A stretch of DNA of 64,000 bases from Agelas oroides (GCA_949130485.1 OX422204.1:3318515-3382514), one strand, 5' to 3'; counted from the stretch's first letter, positions 1 through 12,949 are shown. Program-made: numbers and translations. Notes: a model not told the origin generated them from the sequence alone.

Positions 1-170
1 TGGGGGTTGGAGGTTGGAGTAGCATGTACTACCCACTAGGGAATGTTAGAGGTAGCAACACATGGGGATGCTCTGACCAGAGTAGTCCTAATTTTAGGAG
101 CCCGTTAGGGGTTACAGCTAGTATCAGACCATCACTATTGAGTGAGGTTGTGGTGGAGGATACTATGTAC

Positions 171-345
171 TAGGGAATGTCGGAGGTGATACCACTCTTA
201 CCTGGTAGGGAATGTCGGAGGTGATACCACTCTTACCTGGTAGGGAATGTCGGAGGTGATACCACTCTTACCTGGTAGGGAATGTTGGAGGTGATACCAC
301 TCTTACCTGGTAGGGAATGTCAGAGGTGATACCACTCTTACCTGG
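171..345. repeat. 35-bp tandem repeat, five copies
   Basis: Five copies begin at 171, 206, 241, 276 and 311, each starting TAGGGAATGT and ending CTTACCTGG, with only one or two differences. A degenerate copy starts near 38. No gene is visible in 1-555. Confidence 0.93.
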
Positions 346-555
346 TCCAGTTTTCAATGTGATACCATCCTGAGTAATTGCGATATTGTTATGATGCTGG
401 TCCCTCCCAAATCTATCATGCTGGTACCAAAATACTTGCAAACAATGCTCTTTGTCCTCGCTCACATTGCTGTTTTGTATCTGTGGCTGCCAAATCTGCC
501 ATGTAAACTACATGGACTAAGTATCGCATCGCGTATCAGCACTATAATATATAAG

Positions 556-698
556 TATCACCATAGTACAAAGCTATACCAGAAAATACCACGAGTTTGT
601 TGCCATCTGTATTGTTACGAGTGCACAGCACAAGTAACAATGCCAACGGCAACAAACGAGTGATGTTTTTTCTGGTATAGCTTGGTACTATGGTGATA
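556..698. mobile_element. 143-bp MITE-like foldback element
   Basis: The left end TATCACCATAGTAC is matched in inverse orientation at the right end (GTACTATGGTGATA), and the inverted arms continue through AAGCTATACCAGAAAA. A second copy of the family lies at 20630-20748 in the nucleotidase gene. No coding sequence is carried. Confidence 0.8.
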
Positions 699-1410
699 AT
701 GATTTTATCATACGAACCTTCGATTTCATTGCACGTTCAGACACATGCACGTGACTTTTAGTACCTGATATGGATTCTCGCGCGACTTGTAGTAAAAAAT
801 ATATAAACTGCGTGCAGCTGCAAGGCCTCCCTATTGACTCCCATACATTAGCGTGAGTTAGACGTACGATAAGTATCAGTATCGGTGGTATCAACATTTG
901 TGGTATCACATTGCCCATCTCTCAAGAAATGTGCACCATTGTGAGGGCAAAGCTGATCACAGATGGGGAACAATGCTAACCAGCCCTAGACCCCATCTTT
1001 TCATGTTGTTAGAGTATAATGAGCCTATATGTACTGCACAGGTGGTACTGAATGCCTCAGTCGCACACCTAGCAGTCACTCATTACTATTCTCCATTTCC
1101 TCAACATAACATGTCTTTGTTCCCAGCTGAGACAAGTTGTTCAAAGCATGTATGCATAGCAAAGCACGTATGAAGACCCTTTATCCTTTCACTTGGGCCT
1201 GGATGCAGCCTCGTTCCAAAGGTTCTACCCAGATTTCGTTTTGTAGCTGTGGAGAAAAATCTGAGTGGACGTTTAGGGACAAGGTTGGGTCAAACAAACA
1301 GGATGCAGCTAATTTAACTCACATTCAGTTTCCTAGCAACGCTTTCCACAATCTCTTTCTTCAGGTTCTTCAGAGTATGAGTACTGTGGAAGGACTGTCG
1401 ACGAAAGAGG

Positions 1411-1648
1411 GTAGGAGGGTAGGAGGGAGGAGGGAGGAGGGAGGGAGGGAGGGAGGGAGGGAGGAGGGAGGAGGGAGGAGGGAGGGAGGGAGGGAGGGAG
1501 GGAGGGAGGGAGGGAGGGAGGGAGGGAGGGAGGGAGGGAGGGAGGGAGGGAGGGAGGGAGGGAGGGAGGGAGGGAGGGAGGGAGGGAAAAAAAGGAGGGA
1601 GAGAGGGAGGGAGGGAGGGAAAAAAGGAGGGAGAGAGGGAAGGAGAGA
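1411..1648. repeat. (GGGA)n microsatellite, about 240 bp
   Basis: A long run of GGGA units with minor interruptions by AAAAAA. Long open frames on both strands here are artefacts of the repeat. From 699 to 1410 I see no recognisable gene. Confidence 0.95.
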
Positions 1649-1822
1649 GCCAAGATCATTAAATACCAGTAAAGGAACCTACACTCTTGAGTTAGGAGAG
1701 GCAGACCACAGCTAGACAGTTGCCGCTTTCACCAAGTCCAATACTTCAATGGATGATAGCTATAGCTAGCTAAGGGTATACGTGCAAGCAAGACAGATGG
1801 CACATTCGTCACCAGCTGATTT

Positions 1823-1894
1823 TAGCCTCGTACCCAGGCTGCGTGGGAGGAGAGAAACGTTTCTCTCCTCCCACGCAGCCTGAGTACAAGGCTA
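1823..1894. mobile_element. TAGCCTCG-family foldback element, 72 bp
   Basis: Almost a perfect hairpin: the left arm starts TAGCCTCGTACCCAGGCTGC and the right arm ends in its near complement (GTACAAGGCTA). The 9-bp sequence CAGCTGATT flanks both sides (1813-1821 and 1895-1903), with one extra T on the left, consistent with a target-site duplication. Confidence 0.85.
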
Positions 1895-2161
1895 CAGCTG
1901 ATTCTGCTTGTAACAATTTCCTGCAAACTTCCTGGGCCTATTACTAATAGAAACACTGATAAATTATGATACACATGAGAATTGGTAACGTGTGTACCCT
2001 GTTCCTTGGTCTTGAAATTGGTTTCGAATCCCGTCCAGATTCTCCCTGTAGTCAACACAAGAAACAAACACAATCAACTGCATGGCCACGAACATTCAAC
2101 CTTCGTGCAATGGATGTATTTAAATGCACTCGTTTGAAATATTTACAGTAAGTGGTCAGTC

Positions 2162-2162
<1 letters not shown>

Positions 2163-2196
<34 letters not shown>

Positions 2197-2206
2197 ACAT
2201 ACATAC
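2163..2206. repeat. (AAGC)n microsatellite
   Basis: Tandem AAGC units grading into ATAC units. From 2207 to 2813 I see only repeat-derived sequence, including a poly-C run near 2694-2716 and an inverted pair of CAGTTTTTGA motifs near 2500-2610. Confidence 0.9.
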
Positions 2207-2813
2207 ACATGTGCGCAATGCAGTCCTGCTAGTGTGGGGTTCACTCATGCTTGCCCAACCATTGTCATACAGTTTGTATTCAGAGTCACAATCTGATTGT
2301 TAACTGTGAATATACACTACAGATAGATAGCCTATTTCCTCATAACAGGTGGGAGAGTACCTATGTAGTATGAATGGGGGGGAAGGTACCTACGTATAAA
2401 GAAGATGAGTATTACGATGATCAAGTCTGCGTGTACAAGAGAGTAATAGACAGTAGCTACACTACTTGGCTAGCCTCACTCCTTGGCTCCCCCACTGTCC
2501 AGTTTTTGACCACTTGTGTACTCTCTGCCTACATTCCCACTGTCCAGTTTTTGATTGCTTGCAGTACATTCTAGAGTCATTTTTTTATGTATATACTGCA
2601 AGTGATCAAAAACTGGATGATGGTAAGGTCTTGGGAATGTGCCTATGGGACTATGACTTTTCAGCGTTGTAGCTAGTGCTTTAAAATTCTTTATCCCCCC
2701 CCCCCCCCCCCCCCCCAGAAACAAAAATCATATTTGCAAGATACAATTGAGTTATAGATCATGGCAGTGCCACTAATGATAAAGGCACTGCCATACACCT
2801 TGTATTGGGATGG

Positions 2814-3050
2814 TAGCCTCGTTACTAGGCCTCTCCCATTTTTATTATTTGGCTTGCGTTCAGTATAATACACAGAAGTGGAAGAGCGGCAAAAAACGGG
2901 GAAGGCCTGGGAACACTTATCGCCCCCCTACATCTACCTCACATCCATTCGCCGCTCTTCCGCTTCTGTGTATTATTCTGAACGTATATAACCAAAGAAC
3001 AAAAAAAAAGGGGAGAACACAAAAAGGGGGGAGGCCTGGGAACGAGGCTA
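2814..3050. mobile_element. TAGCCTCG-family foldback element, 237 bp, perfect TSD
   Basis: The left end is TAGCCTCGTTACTAGGCC and the right end GGCCTGGGAACGAGGCTA. Inner arms pair through the AGAAGTGGAAGAGCGGC and GCCGCTCTTCCGCTTCT segments. The element is flanked by a perfect 9-bp direct repeat, TTGGGATGG, at 2805-2813 and 3051-3059. Confidence 0.92.
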
Positions 3051-3153
3051 TTGGGATGGCAGTATTCCTTTAAATTTGTAGGCCATTACAGTCCCATTCC
3101 CATGCCACTTGGTGGTGGTCTGGGAATGAGGACCAATAAGAACGTACCAACAC

Positions 3154-6100
3154 CATCTTGGACTCCAGCAGTTTAGCAATGATGAGCTGTTTGGCCTCCC
3201 AAGCCACGTCACACGGCGTCTGTTCGGCCACATTCTGCACAAACAGCGGAGCACCGTGGGCCAACAAGAGCTGGAGAGAATAGTCAGATAACAAGTGGCA
3301 TGTTTCTAGTCTTTACTGTCTGGCTGAGAGAGAGGCTACCACTCTGCTAGACCATGCTCAGCTCTGTCAGCACATGGGAAAACATGGTGAAAAACAAATG
3401 CACGGACAATCAGTGAACCATTTCTCCTTGTTAAAATGCAAGCCTAGATGTTGTATTGAGTCATCTACTGTGCAGGATGTATTTTGACCAATACCTTGCC
3501 TCGTCAGCTGTACTAGGGTGCCTGGGAGACGGCAAATGCCGTCTCACACAAGAAAAACAACATCCAAGCCTTTACCCATAATTAACTAGGGGACTCTTCC
3601 TGGAAGTTGAACAGGAAGAAGATACCAGATAAGGCAGCTGTAGCTCTAAACATGGGGACCTGGAGAACCTTTCAGGCCGTGCCCTCTGAGAATCCCCCCC
3701 CTCCTTTCACAACAGGTACATGGGAAGGAGGAGGCTGACCAAAATCACACTTGGGTACTCAGTTCAGTTGTTGCATGCACTTTCACCTTCAGTTTGCCTA
3801 AAGCTTATCAGATCAGGGGATGAGTTGTGGTAATAGGGGGTCTCTTCAGCTAATGCTAGGAGTCATCCCCACTAGCTCCATATATGTGGCAAGCTACAAG
3901 GCTCTCAAGTACTGCTGTTTGTGTTTACCTTGCATAAAGTGAACCAAAAAGCTGTGCACCTGAAATGATTATGTGGGAAACTTCTTTACAGGCTGAATAG
4001 GAAGCTAACCACATAATTATATTCGCTATATGTCAAGGCCTGTGTGCTGTGATCTGATAGTTCACTGGTAAAGCCTTACCTACATAACAGTTCAATGCCG
4101 CTTGCTCGCTCATGCTCACCCCACAATGTTCTACATTCGCCTAGTTATTTCATCTGCACAGCTTTTTGGGGTCACATTTTGAAAGGTCAATGCAAACAGC
4201 AGTACCCACTTGTAATTTTGCATAGCCTCGTTCCCAGACTCTCAAGCTAAGAACAGCCTGGGAACGAGACTAGATTATGCTGGCACAGCAGTTTACACAT
4301 GATATGTGTACTATGCTCTGAAATAAAAACTTTTCCTTGTGTAGGTCTGAACGCAGCATTTATGTCTGACCCTATCCTTGTATAGTGCAGTGCGTACAAG
4401 TGCAAATAAATGCTCCAATTATTTTTAACGCAGTCACATACTCTAAAAATGTCAGAAATGAACCTACGTGACATAAACTTACATGATGTGCTGTTGATTT
4501 CGCCTTGGTTCAAATGGGTCTGAGTGTGAAGCGTAACTGTGGAGCATCAATGCTCTGCTAATACTAGCAAGTACCTGATTGTTCTTGCACAAGCTTACGC
4601 ATGCTGATATGTTCATTCCACACTATTTTGAAGCAAGGTGAAATCAACAGCAAGTATTATATACAATTAGTCTCGGTCCCAGACCCAAAACCAATCCCAG
4701 CACGGATCGCTTTCAGTATCGCACGCGTTATACTGGAAGTGATATACGCGCCGGATGAGGTCTGGGGACGAGATTAATACTGTGGAATTGCAGCCCTACT
4801 TGCATGCATGTACCTGGTCTCGCAGGCCCGACCCACTTCCGCTAAAGAAGGGAAGGGTCTGGTAAACTGCATATACAAGCCGTGTCCCACCGCACTGTAC
4901 AGTGTGGTCCAATCACATTGCAGTATTTTGTCACATGACACATTACGTTTTGAGTAGCAATAGCAGTCTTGATAACGGCGAAAGAGAGTTAGGGCATCTT
5001 CTCCGCTACTGCGGAAACTGTAAAAACACTTGGACTGTACTTCTTGGAGAGTGTGCTTACTCCGCAACAGATAATTCAAGAGTGTATTATTTGAAACCCG
5101 GTTATGTCATCCAGGTAATTGCATTCCGGTGGGACACGGCTTGTATACGTAGTTCACCTGCATGACCCTTCCCTTCTCTTGCGGAAGTGGGTCGGGCTTG
5201 CGAGACTAGCATGTACCTACCTCTACACAGCTTAGCAGTCCTGATGCTGCTGCCAAGTGTAGGGGAGTGTTGCGGGCCTGCAAAAGAAACAAAAGCACCA
5301 TGAACGTACCTCAATGTACCACCACCTTGGGCTAGTCCCAGAGGAGGTAGGACGTAAACCAGCAAACCTTGGAGCTGGTGAAAGAAAGCTTGCTGGTAGC
5401 TCTGACATACAGAAGCTGATCCCCGAGCAAAACTCAACAGTAAGCAGAAAACACAGGTTTTAGTGTGCTTAATTGGCTGAGGAATGTAATTTAATTACAT
5501 TCCTGAACTAATTAAGGATGCCAAACCTGTGTTTTCTGCTACCTTGTTGAGTTTTGGTTGGGGATCAGACTGGGATCAGCTACTGTACGTGAAAACAGAA
5601 ATACCAACAAGCTTTCTTTCACCAGCTCCAAGGTTTGATATTTTATGTCTGGGAGCACCCAATGTCTGTACTAGTTCAGTTTACACTCAATGTCTCAACT
5701 TCTTAAGCTGTTCACCACAACTTTCTCAGCACCTGGATCAGGGGAAGGCTAGGAACAAGGCTACCACCAGCCCTCTGGCTACTCACAGCTAGAAATCTTT
5801 AGGGTGTGTGCCTCCAACTTGATACTAAGTCTATGAAGCTACTTTTGTGCTACTATGACAATATGATCTGTTAGTCATGTAATTTATAATGTTGGACAAT
5901 TAAAGCTGGCACTTGGATCACCAAATCTGAAAATGATTTTAACTTGCAATTTCAGTTCTGTTTGAGTGTTGCACATTCCAGGCAACAGCTAGCAGTAACA
6001 ATTTCATGGTGGGTGCTCATTGCTGGACTTGAGGTGTCAAGGTTTGGAAACTACATGAACAATTTGTGCTAGTCTAATAAGGCTACAACAATTGGTCTAT

Positions 6101-7851
6101 TAGTCGGTTACAACTAAGGTTTTTGACTACAGTTTTTGCTTGTCAACTAGTTAATACTGAGTTTTACAAGTAAATTTCATAGCCATTTTGTAGAAGCACT
6201 ATGATGGCACAGCCATATGTCCTGATTATAAGTGTCACAGAAGGCCAGCTTCTGTGAGAACTTCATCGAAGGATTTGCAGATAACCACTTCGTCGACTAT
6301 GCATTAGTACCATAGGCGTAGGAAGTAATTTGGTGCTATGGTCCCTACTGATGAGTATCAATTAGTTGGTTATAAATATCCTCCAGCTGTTCGGACCCTA
6401 GAGTCTAACTTGCAGTTTCTGTGAAAGCCCACAGATCATAGCAACATTGAAATAGGATTGAAATGAGCTGTGAGTATAAGGTTTGGCAGGGTGAAACGTC
6501 AGTGGAGTTGCAGTTGAACAATGCAGTGAAATCAACTGTATATACAGGATGGAATAACAGAGTAGCTAAAATATCTGAAGCCATGCTAAATTTGGTCATG
6601 CCCACAATGGGTGCTTGGAAGGGGATTCCCCCAGTGCTGCTACACCTTGGCACATGACTGTGATATCATCTCCTGTGTAACAGAGGTGATATGAGTCTGC
6701 TGTTTGTAAGCACCAAGGAACTTACTGAGTTTCTGGGCTCCACGCACTTTAGGTTACAACTACACCCTTCCCAGAGAGAGGAAGGGTATGGTCATGCTGC
6801 AACTGTTGGAGGAATGATTGGGTAAGGCCACTATTTGTTGCATATTAGTTTCTCATCAGGAACTTTCTCTAAAGTTCGTGCGGGCGGGCGGCCATTACCA
6901 TTATACCATTATTCGCCAAATGCAAAAAAGTTCAGCTCCTGGACTCACGAGGTCACGCTTCCTGTAAAAGAAGTAAAGTCTGGGGGTAAGTGCTCCGGTA
7001 TTTTAGGTAGTGAGACATCTTTTAGCTGTTTTGTAGTTCACTGAGTAGCAAATCAACATGTAAATCAGCAGCATCAACGCGTACAGAGCGCGAGATCAAT
7101 AAAATATTACAATTAATGGCCAGCAAAGCGGGTCCCAAAAAAGCATGTAGGCGGGGGATGAGAAACTAATATGCAACAAATAGTGGCCTAATAAGATGCT
7201 GACAGCAAGTGCAATTCAAGAACACAGATCTGATTGGTCACAGCAACATCCTGCTGTAGTGACAACTTGATGGTTGCAGCATAACCGACCCTTCCTTCCT
7301 CTGCAAAGGGCGTGGCTTGTGAGACGAGGTCACAGCATGCTTACCTTATCCTGTATCCCAAGGTGTAGCTTGTCTTCTTGCTTGCTGTCTTCCTGGTATA
7401 GAGCATTGCTTCTCAGAACGGGCCAGGTTTCTATCAGTCTATTACTCTCCGCCTTATCGTTCTGTAGCCCTGTATCAGCCGCTACATCGTAGCTGTCCTC
7501 CAAAGGCATCTCTGAGATCTTATCAAGCAAGAGAGAAAGTAGTTCCTTCTGCCTTTTGCTCGTTCGTGAACTGCCTCGGGCCGTACGACACACGATGTGC
7601 ATGGCGGTCTCCCCGTTATCGTTTCTAGCATACGGATCGGCCCCCTTCTCTAAGAACTCGTGCATCAGAACCTTCATACCGTGTCTGGCGGCACAGTGAA
7701 GCGGATTGTCTCTAAAGGGGCTGCTCTTGATGGGGATGTTTGGGTGGAATAGTTCCTGCAGGTCCTCCGGATTGCTTAGCCACATCTGTAGGGCCTCCTC
7801 AGACTCGCCACTCAAGAGCAACGAAAAGAAGCGAGATTCAACGCCCCCCAT
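3154..7851 (-). CDS. ANKIB1: ANKIB1-like ankyrin repeat and IBR-domain E3 ubiquitin ligase (N-terminal exons, partial)
   Basis: Three coding exons on the minus strand: 7851-7345, 5277-5221 and 3270-3154, all joined in phase 0 (residues 1-169, 170-188, 189-227). The protein starts MGGVESRFFSLLLSGE and contains ankyrin units: PLHCAARHGM (about residue 50), GETAMHIVC, NTPLHLAAASG in exon 2 and TPCDVAWE in exon 3. The order matches the N terminus of vertebrate ANKIB1, an RBR-family (RING-IBR-RING) E3 ligase related to ARIH1. The catalytic RBR exons would lie left of position 1. I searched 1-3153 by eye for the next exon and did not recognise it. The start codon is chosen because ANKIB1 also begins MGN or MGG followed by the same helix; Gly2 allows N-myristoylation (inference). 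The gene is head to head with the E2 gene starting at 7984. The partial call is secure; orthology rather than a close paralogue is inferred. Confidence 0.88.
3395..3530 (+). repeat. Dispersed repeat with a CCAATACC-GCCTCRTCAG core
   Basis: The string running from ACAATCAGTGAACCA through CCAATACCTTGCCTCGTCAG recurs, diverged, at about 20020-20135 and 24593-24690, partly at 16690-16740, and inverted at about 30640-30750. It lies in ANKIB1 intron 2. The intact core elsewhere is TTTCGGCCAATACCAGGCC. Confidence 0.7.
4227..4271. mobile_element. TAGCCTCG-family foldback element, 45 bp
   Basis: TAGCCTCGTTCCCAGACTC on the left and GGGAACGAGACTA on the right form a hairpin with a very short interior. 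Flanks match at six of nine positions, so any target duplication is decayed. Confidence 0.7.
4816..5208. mobile_element. Foldback element, 393 bp, with a 10-bp TSD
   Basis: The left arm starts GGTCTCGCAGGCCCGACC and the right arm ends GGTCGGGCTTGCGAGACTA. The arms continue through the (C)CTTCCCTTC segments and a second inner pair (ACAAGCCGTGTCCCACCG at about 4876). The direct repeat GCATGTACCT at 4806-4815 and 5209-5218 brackets it exactly. It sits in ANKIB1 intron 1, its right end only 12 bp from the splice donor of exon 2 (low end 5221). Confidence 0.88.
5358..5638. repeat. Large imperfect palindrome in ANKIB1 intron 1
   Basis: The left arm (CTTGGAGCTGGTGAAAGAAA near 5367) is repeated inverted near 5612-5632. 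The arms keep pairing inward through GATCCCCGAGCAAAACTCAA, AGCAGAAAACACAGG and AGGAATGTAATTTAATTACATTCCT at the centre (about 5494). Arms are about 135 nt, interrupted by short insertions. No termini or target duplication were resolved. Confidence 0.8.
6823..7190. mobile_element. Foldback element with about 35-bp inverted ends, nested inside another
   Basis: The left end TAAGGCCACTATTTGTTGCA continues ATATTAGTTTCTCATC and is found inverted at the right end (GATGAGAAACTAATATGCAA through AGTGGCCTA). It lies within a wider inverted pair (about 6760-6810 and 7265-7320) that carries CACACCCTTCC-type arms like those of the element at 21917-22275. ANKIB1 intron 1. Confidence 0.75.
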
Positions 7852-7983
7852 AACGGAAACACGATCAACTGGCCCGATCGACGATCAACAAGGTCTTTGG
7901 TCTTGTTCCGGTTCCGAACAAATCAGAGACAGCTTGAGGTGCCACGCCCAACTATCCTTCACTCACATCTGTGTCATGTCAAG
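7852..7983. promoter_or_regulatory. Candidate bidirectional promoter between ANKIB1 and UBE2E
   Basis: Only 132 bp separate the two divergent start codons (7851 on minus, 7984 on plus). Any compact promoter and both 5' UTRs, or at least their proximal parts, must lie here. No TATA box is obvious. This is inferred from gene arrangement only. Confidence 0.6.
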
Positions 7984-8671
7984 ATGGGAGATCGAGATGT
8001 TTCGAACACTAGCGTAAAGCGGTGAGTGTGAGGATCGTGGTCTGTGTGGTATGTCCTGTAGCCTCGAATCCAGACTGGCGGAGTCTGGTTTCGAGAGTAG
8101 TATTTTAAGACAGACAATCCGAGTATTAGGCCAGATCACCTAGCTCGTAATTTTGTGTTAGCAACCAGGCGCCTTTTGCGTCAGAAGAACCACATTGGGT
8201 TTATTAATTGTTTAATATACACCCGAAGAACAGGGTAGCACTAGTGTGGTTCTTGCTTCATAGAAGTGGCCTGGTAGTATGCGTATGAGTCAATATAAAG
8301 TGGTCTTCTATGCTTACACGGGACAGACATATTTAGAGCACAAAATACTCACAAACCATTGCATACCCTGAAACTGAATACATCCATTCTGTAGTAGTAC
8401 TCAAGTTTTTTGTTAGTTTGCAGCAGTGTGTTATTAAGTGTATGTGAAAAAAAAGATGTAACATATTTAGTAGCCATTGTCCCTGTCCTCGTTAAGCGAC
8501 TAATGAGCTCCTAGACCCTCCATGAATCTCAATATTAAGAAAGCAAAATCTGTTACCATGGTAATGGATGGCCATAATAGTTTTTAGTGACTCAGTCTAC
8601 AACAGTGTGTTGTTTCTAGGTTTACTGCTTATTGTGTTGTTGCATCCCACACACACACACACACACACACG

Positions 8672-8751
<80 letters not shown>

Positions 8752-11700
8752 AGACTTCAGAAGGAGGTCACTGAGATGGCAGTTAGCCCCCCACCAGGCT
8801 GTCGGTATGTTAGGGTAGCACTGTTGAAGGTATACTTCGTCAGGAGTTTGAGAGGTGGCCACTCGCCTAGCCTCGTTCCCAGGCTGTGCACATGGCCTGG
8901 GAACGAGGCTACCACTCCCCTAGGACCTGCATGTAAACATAAATCCTGTATATATAACATAATGTATTGTTGGCAGCTTGACCTTTCATGTTGAGCTGTC
9001 TCGCACAGAAGCAAGCTAGATTGATTGATATTTTAGAAGTATATACCCCTCTCAAGCAACCATCTCTTTCAGTAGAGGAGGAGTCATTTCAAGGACACTT
9101 GTGCTAACATCCTCTGGTGGGATCTAACCTGCTTGACTTTTGACTTTGAGTCGTCTGTCTGACCAAACTCCCATCTGAACTAGTGCCAGTCATGTACACT
9201 GCAGAACTTTATTGTGGGGGGTGGGGGCTGTCCAGTGGCCGTAGCCCCAGTGAACCTCTAGCCTTGTTCCCAGGCTCTCCCCACGCGTCAACGAAAAATG
9301 GATTGCAAGCGATGGAAAGCTGGGCGGGGTCTGGGAATGAGGCTAGTGAACCCTAACACTGAATACAATGTTGCAATGTACACTGTGTAAGTTTATTGTG
9401 GGTTATCTTTCAGGGATTCTCTCAGTTGGCTGTTGTTCATTGTTGTTTCTTCAATTCCAACCACAAAATTTTTCACATCAAATACAAACGTTTCAACTAT
9501 AATGCTGTCGTCTTCTTCAGGGCACATATTTATTGTGGATTGTCAGGTGGTCGTAGCTCAGTGGTAGAGCACTGGCAGCTCAAGCTAGCTAGGAGCCCAA
9601 TTCCAAGGTTCAATTTCCAGCAACTGTTGCCTTTCTCTATTTTCACCTCATATAACATGTTTATTTTTGGCTGAGGTAAGCATTCTTCCCCTTAGCCTCA
9701 TTCCCAGGCTCCCACGCACAAGAACCTGGGAACGAGGCTAACTTCCCCTCAGTCTTATTGAGTATTACACTTTTGATAGAGCTGTGACCTGTGACATAGG
9801 AGTCAAAGAGAAAAGAACAGTAGAATTAAAACAAATGTCTGTCTTGGAATGCAGAAACAGTCACTCTTCAGTGACCGTCTTAAGGCATGATCAATCTACC
9901 ATACCACGACCTTGTAGCCAGCTTGCAAGATACAAGAAGTAGACAAGGAAATCAGTAATGAATCGTTAGTGAGCACATGTACTTCACATGTAGCACTGAT
10001 GTTCAGTGTAACAACTAAGTACGTACAACTTCTGGCGGTGTTGAAGCGTTTGTTAACCAGGGAAAACTCACTGGGTTTAACTTTTACATAATCTCATATC
10101 CAGGTTCTGGCCGCTAAGAACCTGGGTACGAGGATGCAGGCCATGCCTCCTAAGAGTCTGGGGCTTTCACAGTGCTCAACACTCAAGGCAATTGCAGTGA
10201 ATTAGCCATGTTCCCTCCCACCTTCTTTACTAATTCTGTTGATCTGCCGCCAACATGTCCCTTGTTCTTTTTCCCCAGAGCTGGACCAAAGGCAGACAAC
10301 TTATTTGAGTGGGCAGCAACCATCAAGGGCCCAAAAGGGTCAGTGTACGAAGGAGGGACATTCTTATTAGAGTTACAGTTTCCCGCGGACTATCCTTTTA
10401 AGCCCCCCAAGGTGAGGTATGCATGAAATGTAATAATGTTATTAACCCTAACGCTGAATGTAAACTGGGGATCTGATACTGCTCATACTTGGGCTTCATC
10501 AGAATTTTACACTGATGCCTAGGCAACACATCACTTAGGCAGTAGGTGCCTAGGCATCAGTGTTGTCCATATCTCTCGAGTATAGTGGTGTTGCTTAGGT
10601 AACTGCTGTGGTGTTGCCTAGGTAACAGACTGCTGTATAATCTTCTCATAAACCTAAATATATAACTAGCAGTGCCTACCATAGGCACTGTGTTCTTTCT
10701 AATTCCGTGTCAAAGTGCACACCTGCATGCACTTTATTCATTGAAGTGAAACCACACTACAAGAAAATCTCTTGTGTAAATAACAACAGACAATTTAGCT
10801 AATAATATTAGTGTAGCCTGTTTTTGTCTGCAAAAGGACAGCAGGGTTTCATACAGGATTTTGAGTTGGGGGGGGGGGAACAGGATGGTAGCAGGATGAT
10901 AGTAGCATGCGAAATGAAACGTGTGCGTGCTTACTAGGGGGGTCTGGGGGCATGCCCCCACAGGAAATTTTTGAATTTACATCCTCTCAGATTGCTTCTG
11001 ACGCAATCTGGGACAAAATTTCCAAACAACATTTTGATGACACATACTTATGTTCAGTAACATGTAAATAGCTAATATAATAACCATACTCAATTTCAAG
11101 ATTTCTGGGGGGGGGGGGGGAATTCCAGGCCCCCCCCCCCCCCCCCCCCCTCTGTATATAACCCTGGACAGGCTTTGGAGTAGAATATTTGACTGACTGA
11201 CTGACTGATGGATAGAGAGACAGACAACCAATTCTATCTCACCTACATGTATGTGTATGTGAGGTGGAAAAAATCTGTATGCTGCTACGTGAAAAGTGAA
11301 ATAGCATGCTGACACTTGTATACTAGGTGTAATGGATGCGTGCATGTAAATCTTCTTATGCAGATTGTATTCAAGACAAGAATCTACCACTGCAATATAA
11401 ATAGCCAGGTAAGAGCACCATGCCATAATGTAGAGCGTTGCCTAACAAAGTGGACACGACATACACACACGTGCAGTCATAACCACATACAAGAAGTGGT
11501 TGTAAAGAGACATGTTGCCATGGTAACCAGATGTATACTTATACATGACAGAATGGCAAAAGTTGACCACACTAGCAACGTAGGTAGACTGTGATGTTCG
11601 TTTGCGAGACTATTTACATGTAATTTTGCATGCTTGACAATTCTCTAAGCTGCCTCATGTAAGGATATGTTGAGAGACATGTCATGATAACCAACATGAG

Positions 11701-12871
11701 TGAGTGACAGATTCCGTTACTGGCTGGCTACAGGCTCTGTCAGTTGTGTTCTTGGTCTATGACCCAGGGTATTATTTGCTTGGACATCCTGCAAGACCAA
11801 TGGACTCCAGCACTCAACGTGGGAAAGCTGTTGCTCTCACTGACCTGCCTATTACAGAACTGCAACCCAAGTAAGTTATACTAGGCCTGTTCTAGCCTTG
11901 TTTCCAGCCCTCCCCCCCAAAAGATTGGTGAAATGGGCCTGGTCACACTAGTCTTGCAAAAATTGTTTGTATGTGCTGAGTCAGCATATTCTGACGTGGA
12001 ATCGTGGTATCCAGCCACTGTCAATGATGACATTATGAAAAAGATCTGCTATGGAGTGGTTAGAGGCTAATTCTAGGAGATGAGAGTAGTAGCTTATCAA
12101 GCGTAAACACAATCCAAGTTTCTGAGTCTGCCTGTTTTCAACAGTCCTGGAACAAGGCTACTAATTTAGAATTTAGTAATTGCTAATGGATGAATATGAT
12201 TTGTCTACTCTAAAATTAATGAGGATTACAGACTCAGCACATATGGGAATTAGTGTCACCGGGCCCTTTTCCTGATTTTCAAGCGAGGCTTGGCGAAAAG
12301 ATTAGACCTATCCCCTTTGGTGTAAATGTAGTGCATGTACACACAAGCAAAAGTGACTGTGTAAAGAGTGGAGACCATTGGAATTCTGTCCCGAATAACT
12401 ATCCTCTAGAGGGCTCCAGTGACTAGTGGATACCCATAATTGACCAATTAGTTTAAAAAATTTCCGATTAGACAACTAATTGGTTACCAGCACATCTAGT
12501 AGGAATTTCCGCAGAACCGCCCTACTTTGCAACAATAGTATGTAAGGACATGATATTAAGCTGGCCATCATAGCACCACTATGAAACTATAGTGCATGGC
12601 ATGGTCAGTATAAAATTATTTGTAAAACTCAGTATCGACTAGTCAACAAGCAAACATTACGTCAATAACTAAGTTCATGAGAAAACAAGAATTTATAGTA
12701 TAGAAACTGGAACCTGGTCATCTTCACTTATTCATGACAGATATGTTTTTACTTACACTCATGTTATCAAGAAACACGGTCTGGTGGTTCTTGTGGACTT
12801 GCTTTGAGCCACAAACTATGCTCACAGGTGTTTTGTTTGGAAGCTGTGACTGCACGCACACACACACACGC

Positions 12872-12949
<78 letters not shown>

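Noticed and set aside
171-345. CRISPR-like array
   Set aside because: Repeats are head to tail without unique spacers, in eukaryotic DNA. The same holds for the arrays at 13503, 17921, 26271 and 31463.
1137-1715. 192-codon open frame, and 108 codons antisense, across the (GGGA)n tract
   Set aside because: Open only because the repeat lacks stops in several frames; the translation is a Gly/Arg/Glu or Pro/Ser/Leu repeat.
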